NCBI RefSeq assembly: GCF_016734805.1
Contig: NZ_JAERQG010000003.1
Span: 310,001 to 374,000, forward strand
Length of the DNA stretch: 64,000 nt
Direction of reading: 5' to 3'
Origin: Marivirga atlantica
GTDB taxonomy: Bacteria; Bacteroidota; Bacteroidia; Cytophagales; Cyclobacteriaceae
Shown here: piece after piece, positions 7,051-14,999 of the stretch
Position numbering within the stretch: the stretch's first letter is position 1
Layout of the letters: each line of letters opens with the position of its first letter
Notes under the pieces: generated by a model
Told to the model about the DNA's origin: nothing
The model's database searches: none
What the model saw: the letters and a program-made list of their open reading frames with translations, nothing else
Program-made: the position numbers and the translations under genes

Positions 7051-8965
7051 TAATAAGAAAATGAGATTAGATATGTTGAAAGTCTATGTAACAATGGGCT
7101 TTCTTCTTTTATTTCCACTTTTGTTAGTTGGCCAGGACAACAAGAATAGAATTGACAGCCTTGAAGCAATTCTATTACAAAAAAAAATCAGCGACTCATT
7201 AAAATTTGAAGTTTTAGAAGAATTAGTTAATGACCAAAGTCTGAACCCGAAAGTCAGGTTAAAGAATTGTTTTATTTTGGTTCAGCTAGCCAAAAAAAAT
7301 AATAACCTATACTGGTACTATAAAAGCAACGTATGGTTTGGCCATATTTATAAAAAAATAGGCGATTTAGACAAAGCACTCGACAACTACTTAGATGCGG
7401 CTTTACATGCCCAAAAATTGAAAGATACAAAGAAAGAAGCGATAGTTTACAGTGCAATCGGTAGTTTATATAAAGTGCACGAAGAATATGGTAGAGCGCT
7501 CGACTTCTTTAATAAGAGTATTGCGCTATCAAGAAAGGTAGGAGACAAAAAGACGTTAGCCATTACATTAAACAATTCCGCTCAACTATACAAAATGGAT
7601 GGCGTCTACGATAGTGCATTATTACGTTTTGAAGAGGCAGGCAAAATTTTTGACAGTCTAAACTACCGAAAGGGCCTGGCTTACAATTTAGGAAATATTG
7701 GCTTGTTATATGCTAAACAAGGAAATAATTTAAAATCTACTGAAAATTTACAAAAAGCTATTCAAATCCTTAATGAAATAGGTCACTCATATCCGATAGT
7801 TACTTATGAATTAAAGTTAGCAGACCTATCTTTTATAAAAGGTGATATTTCGAAAGCATTGGATTATGCTCATCACAGCTTAGAAATTGCCGAAGAAAAT
7901 GATTTAAAAGAACAGATAAGAGATGCCAGTTTAAAGCTTTCTAAGTTATATGCTGAAACAAAAGCATACGAGAAAGCCTATAATTACCATAAACAATTTG
8001 TTATCTATTTGGATAGCATAAGAAATGAAGAAACCATTCGAAATATGGCGGACTTGAGGACAGAATATCAGGTTGCACAAAAGCAAGCAGAAGTCGATTT
8101 ACTTCAAAGTAAAAGACAAAGGCAAAATATAATATTCGCTGCTATGATTGTTGTGATGATGCTATTGGTGTTTTTAGTGTTCCTTTATTATAGAAATTAT
8201 AAAAGAAAGCAAGCACTCAATATGGTTATTACTGAACGAAAAGAAGAAATTGAAGCCCAGAGAGATCAACTGGAAATGATGAACGAAACCAAAGAGAAGT
8301 TTTTATCAATCATCTCTCATGATCTGTTAGGTCCAGTGAACTCTTTTAAAGGATTGAGTACTATTATGCAGGCTTCCATTGAGCAGCAAAACGTAGCTGA
8401 CCTGAGACATATTCATAAACTATTCAATGATTCTGTAGAAAATTTATCAACACTTCTTACTAACCTTTTAGACTGGTCTGTAACGCAACAAGGAGCTATT
8501 CCTTATAATCCAGAAGAAATTAATGTGGCAGAATTAGTAAATGAGTTATTGCATTTATTTTCAAATATGGCCCTTAATAAAGATATCAACCTCTCTTCTA
8601 CTGTGGGGGATAAAATATTAGTTTGGGCTGATGTAAATAGCTTAAAAACCATTCTTAGAAACTTAACAAGTAACGCGATAAAATTTACCGACCAAGGCGG
8701 ACAGATTACCATATCCGCCATTTTACACGATGACAAAGTAGGCATTCAGGTAACTGATAGTGGAGTGGGTATGGCGCAAGAAAAAATTGATGAGCTATTA
8801 GCTAAAGATAATTTTAAAAGAAGCTCTGGCACGAAAGGTGAAAAAGGAGTTGGACTTGGTTTACAACTTGTAAAAGAGTTCACAGAAATGAACAAAGGCA
8901 GCATGTCAATTGAGAGTACTGAGGAAGTAGGAACCAAGATTACTGTTTATTTACCAGTGGTTTAA
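7040..8965 (+). CDS. TPR-containing sensor histidine kinase
   Basis: The protein has 641 aa. A hydrophobic signal or anchor (about 12-31) leads into several TPR motifs (for example DKALDNYLDAALHAQ, YGRALDFFNKSIALS) that should be extracytoplasmic. A transmembrane helix (about 363-385) and a short coiled coil follow. The HisKA domain has phospho-acceptor His427 in SIISHDLLGPV. A HATPase_c domain follows, with NLTSNAIKF (N box), VTDSGVGM and GVGLGLQL. There is no receiver domain, and no response regulator lies nearby, so its partner is elsewhere. The start could be the internal ATG of MRLDMLK at 7061, which would remove the overlap with the upstream gene. Confidence 0.9.
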   Translation: MAINNKKMRLDMLKVYVTMGFLLLFPLLLVGQDNKNRIDSLEAILLQKKISDSLKFEVLEELVNDQSLNPKVRLKNCFILVQLAKKNNNLYWYYKSNVWFGHIYKKIGDLDKALDNYLDAALHAQKLKDTKKEAIVYSAIGSLYKVHEEYGRALDFFNKSIALSRKVGDKKTLAITLNNSAQLYKMDGVYDSALLRFEEAGKIFDSLNYRKGLAYNLGNIGLLYAKQGNNLKSTENLQKAIQILNEIGHSYPIVTYELKLADLSFIKGDISKALDYAHHSLEIAEENDLKEQIRDASLKLSKLYAETKAYEKAYNYHKQFVIYLDSIRNEETIRNMADLRTEYQVAQKQAEVDLLQSKRQRQNIIFAAMIVVMMLLVFLVFLYYRNYKRKQALNMVITERKEEIEAQRDQLEMMNETKEKFLSIISHDLLGPVNSFKGLSTIMQASIEQQNVADLRHIHKLFNDSVENLSTLLTNLLDWSVTQQGAIPYNPEEINVAELVNELLHLFSNMALNKDINLSSTVGDKILVWADVNSLKTILRNLTSNAIKFTDQGGQITISAILHDDKVGIQVTDSGVGMAQEKIDELLAKDNFKRSSGTKGEKGVGLGLQLVKEFTEMNKGSMSIESTEEVGTKITVYLPVV

Positions 8966-8983
8966 CAATTTTGGCGTTAAAAA

Positions 8984-9583
8984 CTATTTAGTTAATTCTA
9001 CAAAGTGATAATGAAATTCTTCTAACTGTTCTCGTTCTGTTGATGCTAAATTATAACTTAAATCAACACCATCAAACTCTACAATTTCATGGCCTTTGGT
9101 AATATCAACTTCCTGATCACATGCTGTCAAGAAAGGAATATCACCAAAAGGGTTTTCATTATTAACGATTGACTTACTATAAGCATTCTTTATATAAATA
9201 CGAAAAGCATGTAACTTATTGGAATCATCGGACTGTATAGCACCTATAGAATCTATTTTTCTATAGCTAACACTATAATCAATTATAGGCTTGTAAATAA
9301 CATATCTACCATCTTCAGCTAAATAGTTACAATCTCCCATCCATTGACTAAGGTTAAAATTACCATCTTGATTAAAGTCAAAAGTAGTTTCAATATCTAT
9401 ATTTGAAGTATCAAGTCCATGAAAGCTTTTATAAACATTCCAGTTACGAGATGATAAATTGAATGAATAAAGAGAATTTTGATTTATGAAATCTATGTGG
9501 TCTCTATTAGCTTCCAATACTGCATCTTCCTTACAAGCAATTGCTAAAAAAGACAATATTAAGAGTGATAAATACTTTTTCAT
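8984..9583 (-). CDS. Lipoprotein of unknown function
   Basis: The start is MKKYLSLLILSFLAIACKED, which gives an SPII signal with lipobox cysteine in LAIAC. The longer in-frame extension upstream is only read-through of the tRNA-Leu gene and its terminator and is rejected. The mature protein has about 180 aa and is rich in Asp/Asn/Ser, with no recognised domain. It ends 18 nt from the convergent sensor kinase gene. Confidence 0.75.
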   Translation of the reverse strand: MKKYLSLLILSFLAIACKEDAVLEANRDHIDFINQNSLYSFNLSSRNWNVYKSFHGLDTSNIDIETTFDFNQDGNFNLSQWMGDCNYLAEDGRYVIYKPIIDYSVSYRKIDSIGAIQSDDSNKLHAFRIYIKNAYSKSIVNNENPFGDIPFLTACDQEVDITKGHEIVEFDGVDLSYNLASTEREQLEEFHYHFVELTK

Positions 9584-9601
9584 TAGATATGTATTAAAAT
9601 T

Positions 9602-9636
9602 AAAAAGCCCGACCATCAACAGATAATCAGGCTTTA
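9602..9636 (-). terminator. Terminator downstream of tRNA-Leu
   Basis: On the minus strand AAAGCCTGA and TCGGGCTTT form a hairpin (one G-U pair) with a loop of about 17 nt, ending in a T run. It lies between the tRNA 3' end and the lipoprotein start codon. Confidence 0.7.
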
Positions 9637-9637
9637 G

Positions 9638-9721
9638 TACCTTGGGCCGGAGTCGAACCGGCACGAGTGTTACCTCATTGGTGTTTGAGACCAACGCGTC
9701 TACCAATTCCGCCACCAAGGC
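9638..9721 (-). tRNA. tRNA-Leu(CAA)
   Basis: This 84-nt class II tRNA has a GCCTTGG acceptor strand pairing with CCAAGGT (G1-U72). The D arm contains GGCGGAATTGGTAGACGC. The anticodon stem-loop is TTGGT-CTCAAAC-ACCAA, giving anticodon CAA, which reads UUG. A long variable arm follows, then the T arm GCCGG-TTCGACT-CCGGC. The discriminator is A, and CCA is not encoded. The gene has its own promoter and terminator. Confidence 0.95.
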
Positions 9722-9738
9722 ATGTGGTAATCGGGTGG

Positions 9739-9770
9739 CAAATATAGAAAAATATAGTCTGATTTAGCAA
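9739..9770 (-). promoter_or_regulatory. Promoter of tRNA-Leu
   Basis: On the minus strand a TTG (9768-9770) lies 21 nt upstream of TATATTTG (9739-9746), which matches TAnnTTTG. Transcription would start about 10 nt before the mature tRNA 5' end. Confidence 0.65.
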
Positions 9771-9807
9771 GCCATTTACTTAAATAAAAAGGAGCACAAA
9801 CAATTTC

Positions 9808-9829
9808 TGCAATAGTCTGTATTATTGCA
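9808..9829 (+). promoter_or_regulatory. Palindrome abutting the DUF4174 start codon
   Basis: TGCAATA and TATTGCA form perfect 7-bp arms separated by 8 nt, and the last base is the A of the ATG. It may be an operator or a structure that occludes translation initiation. No regulator is known. Confidence 0.4.
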
Positions 9830-10254
9830 TGAAATTTCATCTCATCATCCCACTGGTAATCATACAATTAGCACTAACTATGGATAATTCACCCTTTGAT
9901 GCTTTTCAATGGAAAAACAGAATCTTGGTTATTTACTCAAATGAATCCTCCAATTCATTGACTTCCCAAAAGCAATACTATGCTGATGGTAAAACCGATT
10001 ATGAGGAAAGAGATTTAATTGTATTTGTTTTAACTGATAAAACGCTCAACTATATTGACAATTCAGCTGCTTCTATTGATGCGATAGATGTCAGAAATTT
10101 TCTTAACATCTCAGAGAAAGATACTTTTAATGTCAGCCTTATTGGAAAAGACGGAGGTATTAAGCTTCAGCAAAATACGCTACTTACTAATGAAAAACTC
10201 TTTGCCACAATAGATGCGATGCCTATGCGGAAAAGAGAAATGAGGAAAGATTAA
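9829..10254 (+). CDS. Secreted DUF4174 domain protein
   Basis: The protein has 141 aa. A hydrophobic N-terminus (KFHLIIPLVIIQLALT) indicates export. The remainder fits DUF4174: FQWKNRILVIYSN near the start, LIGKDGGIKL in the middle, and the characteristic DAMPMRKREMRK at the end. The fold is thioredoxin-like in predictions for this family, but no CxxC is present and the function is unknown. It is a single gene with no operon partners. Confidence 0.85.
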   Translation: MKFHLIIPLVIIQLALTMDNSPFDAFQWKNRILVIYSNESSNSLTSQKQYYADGKTDYEERDLIVFVLTDKTLNYIDNSAASIDAIDVRNFLNISEKDTFNVSLIGKDGGIKLQQNTLLTNEKLFATIDAMPMRKREMRKD

Positions 10255-10256
10255 GC

Positions 10257-12137
10257 TTACTGAAGTTCACTGAGCTCCAACCAGCGCATTTCCATTTCAT
10301 CCAACTTGTCAGATAGTTCGTTTAGGCTTTTGCCCCAATTGGCAAAATCTTCTGCACTACCTTCTCCTTTGGCCATCAACTCTTCTAATTCCTTTTTCTG
10401 CTTACTTAGCTCAGGCATTTCTTTATCTAAGGTTTCAAGCTCTAACTTTTCCTTGTAGCTAAGCTTTTTTCCGTCATTTGACTTTTCTTTGATTGCCTCA
10501 GTTTTTACCACTTCCTTTTTAGGCTGTTTCCGATTATCCTGTTCTTTCTGTTTCTTTTCTAACCTATATTCAGAATAGTTACCATTGAATATCTTCACCT
10601 GATGATCTCCTTCAAAAAGAAATAGTTGTTCAGTCAAGCTATCCATAAAATACCTATCGTGAGAAACAATGATCAGGCAGCCCTGGAAACGCTCAAGGAA
10701 ATCTTCCAGAATAGACAAGGTTTGCAAATCGAGGTCATTAGTAGGCTCATCTAAAATGAGAAAATTAGGATTTTTTATAAGAACTAATAGCAGTTGCAGC
10801 CTTCTCTTTTCCCCTCCACTTAATTTATAAACAAAATCATGTTGTTGCTTTGGTGGAAAGAGAAATCTATTTAGAAATTGAGAAGCCGTTATATCTGATC
10901 CATCAGGTAGTTTAAAATGATCAGCAATGGCTGATACAACATCAATCACTTTTTTAGACTCATCGAACTGAATCTCTTGCTGTTTGTAATAGCCAAATTC
11001 AGTGTTTTTACCTAAATCGATTTCGCCTGCATCTGCATCAATGTTACCAGTCAAAATATTAAGAAATGTACTTTTGCCAACGCCATTTTGACCAACAATA
11101 CCTATCCTGTCACCCTTTTTAAAAATATAGCTGAAATTTTCAAAAAGTAAATTATCGCCAAACTGCTTTTTTATCTTATCCAGTTCAAGAATTTTACCCC
11201 CCATTCTTTTCTGAGACACTTCCAACTCTACCTGGTCTTTTTTGAGATTCTTTGAAGCTTTTGCTTTCAGATCATCAAAAGCATCCATTCGATATTTGGC
11301 CTTGGTACCACGTGCTTTCGGCATGCGTCTTACCCATTCCTGCTCCTTTTTCATCAGGCTTCTAGCCTTATCCACCTCAAGCTGCTCGTTGGACTCTCGC
11401 TCTTCTTTCTTAACTAAAAATTCAGAGTAGTTACCTTCATATTTATAAATACTGTTATTATCTATTTCCAGAATTCCGTTACAAACTCTATCAAGAAAAT
11501 AACGATCATGTGTCACCATTAATAAGGTAATGTTCTGGGTAGATAAATACTTTTCTAACCACTCTATCACTTCAATATCTAAGTGGTTAGTTGGCTCATC
11601 TAATATCAAGAAGTCAGGATTAATAATTAACTGTGCAGCGAGGGCTACTCTCTTCTTCTGGCCTCCACTCATGTCTGATACCGCCTGATCAAAATCAGAA
11701 ATACCTAATTGCCCAAGTATTTGCTGAATCTGGCTTTCATAATCCCAAAGCTGCAATGATTCCATTCTTTCTAATAAATGGGCAAATCGTGCTTGTTGCT
11801 TCTCGTCTTGATCAGGATTATTTACTAAATGTTCATACTCTTTTATAATCTGAAGTGCCTCATGCTCACTATTGAAAATAGCCTGTGTGGCATTAATCCC
11901 TTTAGGAAATTGTGGATTCTGAGGAAGAAAGCCTACTACAATATCGTTTCTGAAACTGAAATTACCACCATTGGGTGACTCCTCTCCCATCAATATTTTA
12001 AGCAAAGTAGATTTCCCTGATCCGTTAATACCCACTAAGGCAGTTTTATCGCCTTGAGCAAGGCCGAAAGATATATTTTCGAATAAGGTTTTATCGCCAA
12101 AATTTTTACTTAGGTTTTCTACGGAAAGGTAATTCAT
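10257..12137 (-). CDS. ABC-F family ATPase (Uup-like)
   Basis: The start is set at MNYLSVENLSKNFG, the usual ABC-F beginning, nine codons inside the longest frame. The product has 626 aa. Two ABC domains are present: GINGSGKST, DMSGGQKKR, LILDEPTNHLD, then GQNGVGKST, KLSGGEKRR, LILDEPTNDLD. A basic linker separates them and a C-terminal coiled coil follows (about 550-626), as in Uup. There are no transmembrane segments. ABC-F proteins act on the ribosome, and Uup is linked to translation and ribosome quality control. Antibiotic-resistance subtypes cannot be excluded but are less likely. Confidence 0.92.
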   Translation of the reverse strand: MNYLSVENLSKNFGDKTLFENISFGLAQGDKTALVGINGSGKSTLLKILMGEESPNGGNFSFRNDIVVGFLPQNPQFPKGINATQAIFNSEHEALQIIKEYEHLVNNPDQDEKQQARFAHLLERMESLQLWDYESQIQQILGQLGISDFDQAVSDMSGGQKKRVALAAQLIINPDFLILDEPTNHLDIEVIEWLEKYLSTQNITLLMVTHDRYFLDRVCNGILEIDNNSIYKYEGNYSEFLVKKEERESNEQLEVDKARSLMKKEQEWVRRMPKARGTKAKYRMDAFDDLKAKASKNLKKDQVELEVSQKRMGGKILELDKIKKQFGDNLLFENFSYIFKKGDRIGIVGQNGVGKSTFLNILTGNIDADAGEIDLGKNTEFGYYKQQEIQFDESKKVIDVVSAIADHFKLPDGSDITASQFLNRFLFPPKQQHDFVYKLSGGEKRRLQLLLVLIKNPNFLILDEPTNDLDLQTLSILEDFLERFQGCLIIVSHDRYFMDSLTEQLFLFEGDHQVKIFNGNYSEYRLEKKQKEQDNRKQPKKEVVKTEAIKEKSNDGKKLSYKEKLELETLDKEMPELSKQKKELEELMAKGEGSAEDFANWGKSLNELSDKLDEMEMRWLELSELQ

Positions 12138-12163
12138 GTGATTTAATTTATTTACAGCGGCCA

Positions 12164-12255
12164 CATGGAATGTCTTTTATCAGGCCTTTTTTGCCCTGGA
12201 ATAGAATGAGCTTATTAAACTACATTCTATTGCATTTCACCTAAGACATTTCATG
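12164..12255. repeat. Nested inverted repeat in the ABC-F/RecQ gap
   Basis: Outer arms CATGGAATGTCTT (12164-12176) and AAGACATTTCATG (12243-12255) are complementary with one mismatch. Inside them TAGAATG (12202-12208) and CATTCTA (12223-12229) form a second stem. The roughly 92-nt structure could be a small RNA element or a miniature repeat. No ORF is present. Confidence 0.45.
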
Positions 12256-12313
12256 CTGCGAAATTAGTCTTAAAAATCAGGAAATAATAAGCCAATTGAT
12301 CAATAGCCTGAAA

Positions 12314-14215
12314 TTATTCTAAAAGGCCAACCAAATCACCATCAAAAGCTATTGTACCTTGCTCGTCCATTTCTCGCAACTTTGAAATAACTTCTTCCTT
12401 CGAGAATTTTAAGATACGATCACTGAGTGCTTTATATGTAAGAACTTCCTTTTCAAGTTCTTTAATAATAAGCTCTTCCAAAGATGCAGAATTGTTTTTG
12501 CCCTTATTCGCTAAGCAAATATCACAGACACCGCATACTTCATCCTTATCTTCACCAAAGTAAGCTAGCAGGCTTAGAGTTCTACATAGCTTATCATTTG
12601 TAAGATACTTTTGAACGGTTTCAAGTTTTTTCTTTTTAAGCGCCTTCCTCTCATTTAATCGCTTAATGTTGAGTGGTAATTTACTGGCATCATAACGCTC
12701 GTGCAGAAAAGTAATTTGTGGTGTATCAGTTTTAGGCGTGTAATCTACAATACCTTCTTTTGCTAAGTAAGCTAACTGTGTTTGAACCTGCTTTGCATTC
12801 AAATCAGCAAATTTACCTATCTCATGCTCATTTATAAACACTACTTGTTGATAAAGCTCACCGCCATATAGTCTCAATACCGCCTTAATCAGCTTTTCAA
12901 ACTTCTCGTTAGCAATTTCAAAACTGTATAAAGCCTTAAAATCAATCTTAATATGCAAGCCTGATGGCCTGTAGAATTGTTCATTGAGCTGAATAAAACC
13001 TTCCTGCTCCAAAATCTTTACTCCTTGAAAGACTTCATATACTTCTAACTGGAAATGTTGGCTAAAAGCTTTTATATCAAAATCATAGCTCATAAACTCA
13101 CCAGATCCTATGGCAATTTTAAAATAATTCGCCAGTGACTGATAAAGTCGCTTTAAGTAGTCAGCTTCAGGGTGGGCCATTTCAAGGCGCTTGTTCATGT
13201 CAGTAAAATCGCTCGAATGGTAAAGCGCCACTGCAAAAGCTTTGTTTTCATCACGTCCTGCTCTGCCAGCTTCCTGATAATAGGCTTCAAGGTTATCAGG
13301 CACTTCCCAATGGATTACCGTTCTTACATCAGGTTTATCTATCCCCATACCGAAGGCATTGGTAGCTACTACTATCCTTGTCTTATTTTCTATCCAAGCT
13401 GATTGTTTAGTATTTCTTTCTTCCTGACTGAGACCCGCATGGTAGAAATCAGCACTCAATCCTTTGCGCTGGAGCATCAGGGCTAAATCCTGAGTAGTTC
13501 TTCTGTTTTGTGCGTAAACAACAGAACTACCCGGTATCTTATTGAGAATCTCCAGAAGCTTATCTTCTTTATTTTCTACATTCCGAACAGAATAGGATAG
13601 ATTATCTCTGGCAAAACTCTTTTGATATACCTTCCCATCCTCAAAATTGAGCTTTTCCTGGATATCAAGCCTAACCTCTTCTGTAGCTGTTGCAGTAAGC
13701 GCTATACAAATAACCTCAGGATAGTTTTCACGGAATTCAGCTATTTCCAAATAAGGCGGACGGAAATCATATCCCCATTGGCTGATGCAGTGTGCTTCAT
13801 CGATGGCCAGGAGAGAAAGGTCCATCTTCTTAACTCTTTCCTGGAAAAGCTCGGTCTTTAATCTTTCAGGTGATAAGTAAAGAAATTTGTAAGCTCCATG
13901 CGCAGCATTATCAAGTAATATATCAATTTCCCTTTTGGTCATTCCCGAATAAATAGCAGCGGCTGGTATACCTCTTTTTTTGAGTTGATCTACTTGATCG
14001 CGCATTAAAGCTATTAAGGGAGAAATGACCAGACATAAGCCATCCATCATTAATGCGGGTACCTGAAAGCATATAGATTTCCCGCCACCGGTAGGTAACA
14101 GGGCTAATGTATCATTTCCCGCTAATACAGAATCAATTATATCTTCCTGTAAAGAACGAAAGGCATGATAACCCCAATATTTTTCAAGTACAGCTAATGC
14201 CTGCGGATTAGTCAT
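12314..14215 (-). CDS. recQ: ATP-dependent DNA helicase RecQ
   Basis: The protein has 633 aa. The superfamily 2 helicase core has Walker A PTGGGKS (residues 41-47), DEAH with the RecQ aromatic loop (AIDEAHCISQWGYDFRPPY), ALTATAT, and motif VI (YYQEAGRAGRDE). The RQC zinc-binding cysteines are in CRTLSLLAYFGEDKDEVC-GVCDIC. A winged helix precedes the C-terminus. A typical HRDC domain is not obvious, and the last 50 residues are a short helical tail. It unwinds DNA 3'-5' in recombination and fork repair. It probably shares a transcript with the downstream genes on the minus strand. Confidence 0.95.
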   Translation of the reverse strand: MTNPQALAVLEKYWGYHAFRSLQEDIIDSVLAGNDTLALLPTGGGKSICFQVPALMMDGLCLVISPLIALMRDQVDQLKKRGIPAAAIYSGMTKREIDILLDNAAHGAYKFLYLSPERLKTELFQERVKKMDLSLLAIDEAHCISQWGYDFRPPYLEIAEFRENYPEVICIALTATATEEVRLDIQEKLNFEDGKVYQKSFARDNLSYSVRNVENKEDKLLEILNKIPGSSVVYAQNRRTTQDLALMLQRKGLSADFYHAGLSQEERNTKQSAWIENKTRIVVATNAFGMGIDKPDVRTVIHWEVPDNLEAYYQEAGRAGRDENKAFAVALYHSSDFTDMNKRLEMAHPEADYLKRLYQSLANYFKIAIGSGEFMSYDFDIKAFSQHFQLEVYEVFQGVKILEQEGFIQLNEQFYRPSGLHIKIDFKALYSFEIANEKFEKLIKAVLRLYGGELYQQVVFINEHEIGKFADLNAKQVQTQLAYLAKEGIVDYTPKTDTPQITFLHERYDASKLPLNIKRLNERKALKKKKLETVQKYLTNDKLCRTLSLLAYFGEDKDEVCGVCDICLANKGKNNSASLEELIIKELEKEVLTYKALSDRILKFSKEEVISKLREMDEQGTIAFDGDLVGLLE

Positions 14216-14222
14216 TTAATTG

Positions 14223-14996
14223 TTACCAACTAGGAGTTTCTTTATTGAGAAATGCTGCAATACCTTTTTTACAATCTTCAGAATTACGAGCCATTGCATT
14301 TTGTTCAGCCGCATACTGCAAGCCTTCGTCTAAACCTTTTGACTGCACCTCGGCAATCATTTGTTTAGTAAACTGCATTGACTGACCGGAATTATTTTGA
14401 ATCAATTCCTGAGCAAAATCATAAACATGCTGTTCCAACTTATCAGCATCTACCACTTCGTTAACCAATCCGAAATCCTTTGCCTGCTCAGCATTGTACA
14501 ATCGGCCTGACAGTAGCAATTCTTTTGCTTTCCCCTCTCCCACTTTACGCAATAAAAACACTTTCACGATGGCAGGAATAAAACCTATCTTCACTTCTGT
14601 ATAGCCAAATTTAGCTTCGGGTACAGTATAAGAGAAATCGCAAACTGTAGCCAAGCCACAGCCACCTGCTAAGGCATGACCTTGAATTTGTGCAATTACC
14701 ACTTTTGGGTAGGTATAAATCATTCTAAACAATTCTTTCAAATGCATAGAATCTTCAAGGTTTTCTTCATATGTATTTTTCTGAAGTTGCTGAATGTAAC
14801 CTAAATCGGCACCAGCGCAGAAGGCTTTACCTTCAGCTTGTAACACTATTACCTTTGCCTCGTCATTGGCCTCTAGTTGAGTAAAAGCTTCTTTAAGCTC
14901 TGCAACAAAGTCATAATTAAGTGCATTACGCTTATCCGGCCGGTTTAAAATTATATAACCAATTCTGTTTTCTACTTTAACTTTGGTAAAGTTCAT
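14223..14996 (-). CDS. Enoyl-CoA hydratase/isomerase family protein
   Basis: The 257-aa crotonase fold has the oxyanion-hole segments KAFCAGADLGYI and QGHALAGGCGLATVCDF. FGYTEVKIGFIPAIV in the active-site region carries the glutamate typical of hydratases, and the C-terminal helix has the usual form. The closest family type is the methylglutaconyl/enoyl-CoA hydratase group, which hydrates enoyl-CoA in fatty-acid or leucine breakdown. It lies 7 nt from recQ and 3 nt from the comEC-like gene, so it is probably co-transcribed with them. The exact substrate is undetermined. Confidence 0.9.
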   Translation of the reverse strand: MNFTKVKVENRIGYIILNRPDKRNALNYDFVAELKEAFTQLEANDEAKVIVLQAEGKAFCAGADLGYIQQLQKNTYEENLEDSMHLKELFRMIYTYPKVVIAQIQGHALAGGCGLATVCDFSYTVPEAKFGYTEVKIGFIPAIVKVFLLRKVGEGKAKELLLSGRLYNAEQAKDFGLVNEVVDADKLEQHVYDFAQELIQNNSGQSMQFTKQMIAEVQSKGLDEGLQYAAEQNAMARNSEDCKKGIAAFLNKETPSW

Positions 14997-14999
14997 TTG

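Noticed and set aside
9584-9718. N-terminal extension of the lipoprotein frame (begins MVAELVDALVSN)
   Set aside because: This is translation of the tRNA-Leu gene and its terminator. The signal peptide starts at 9583.
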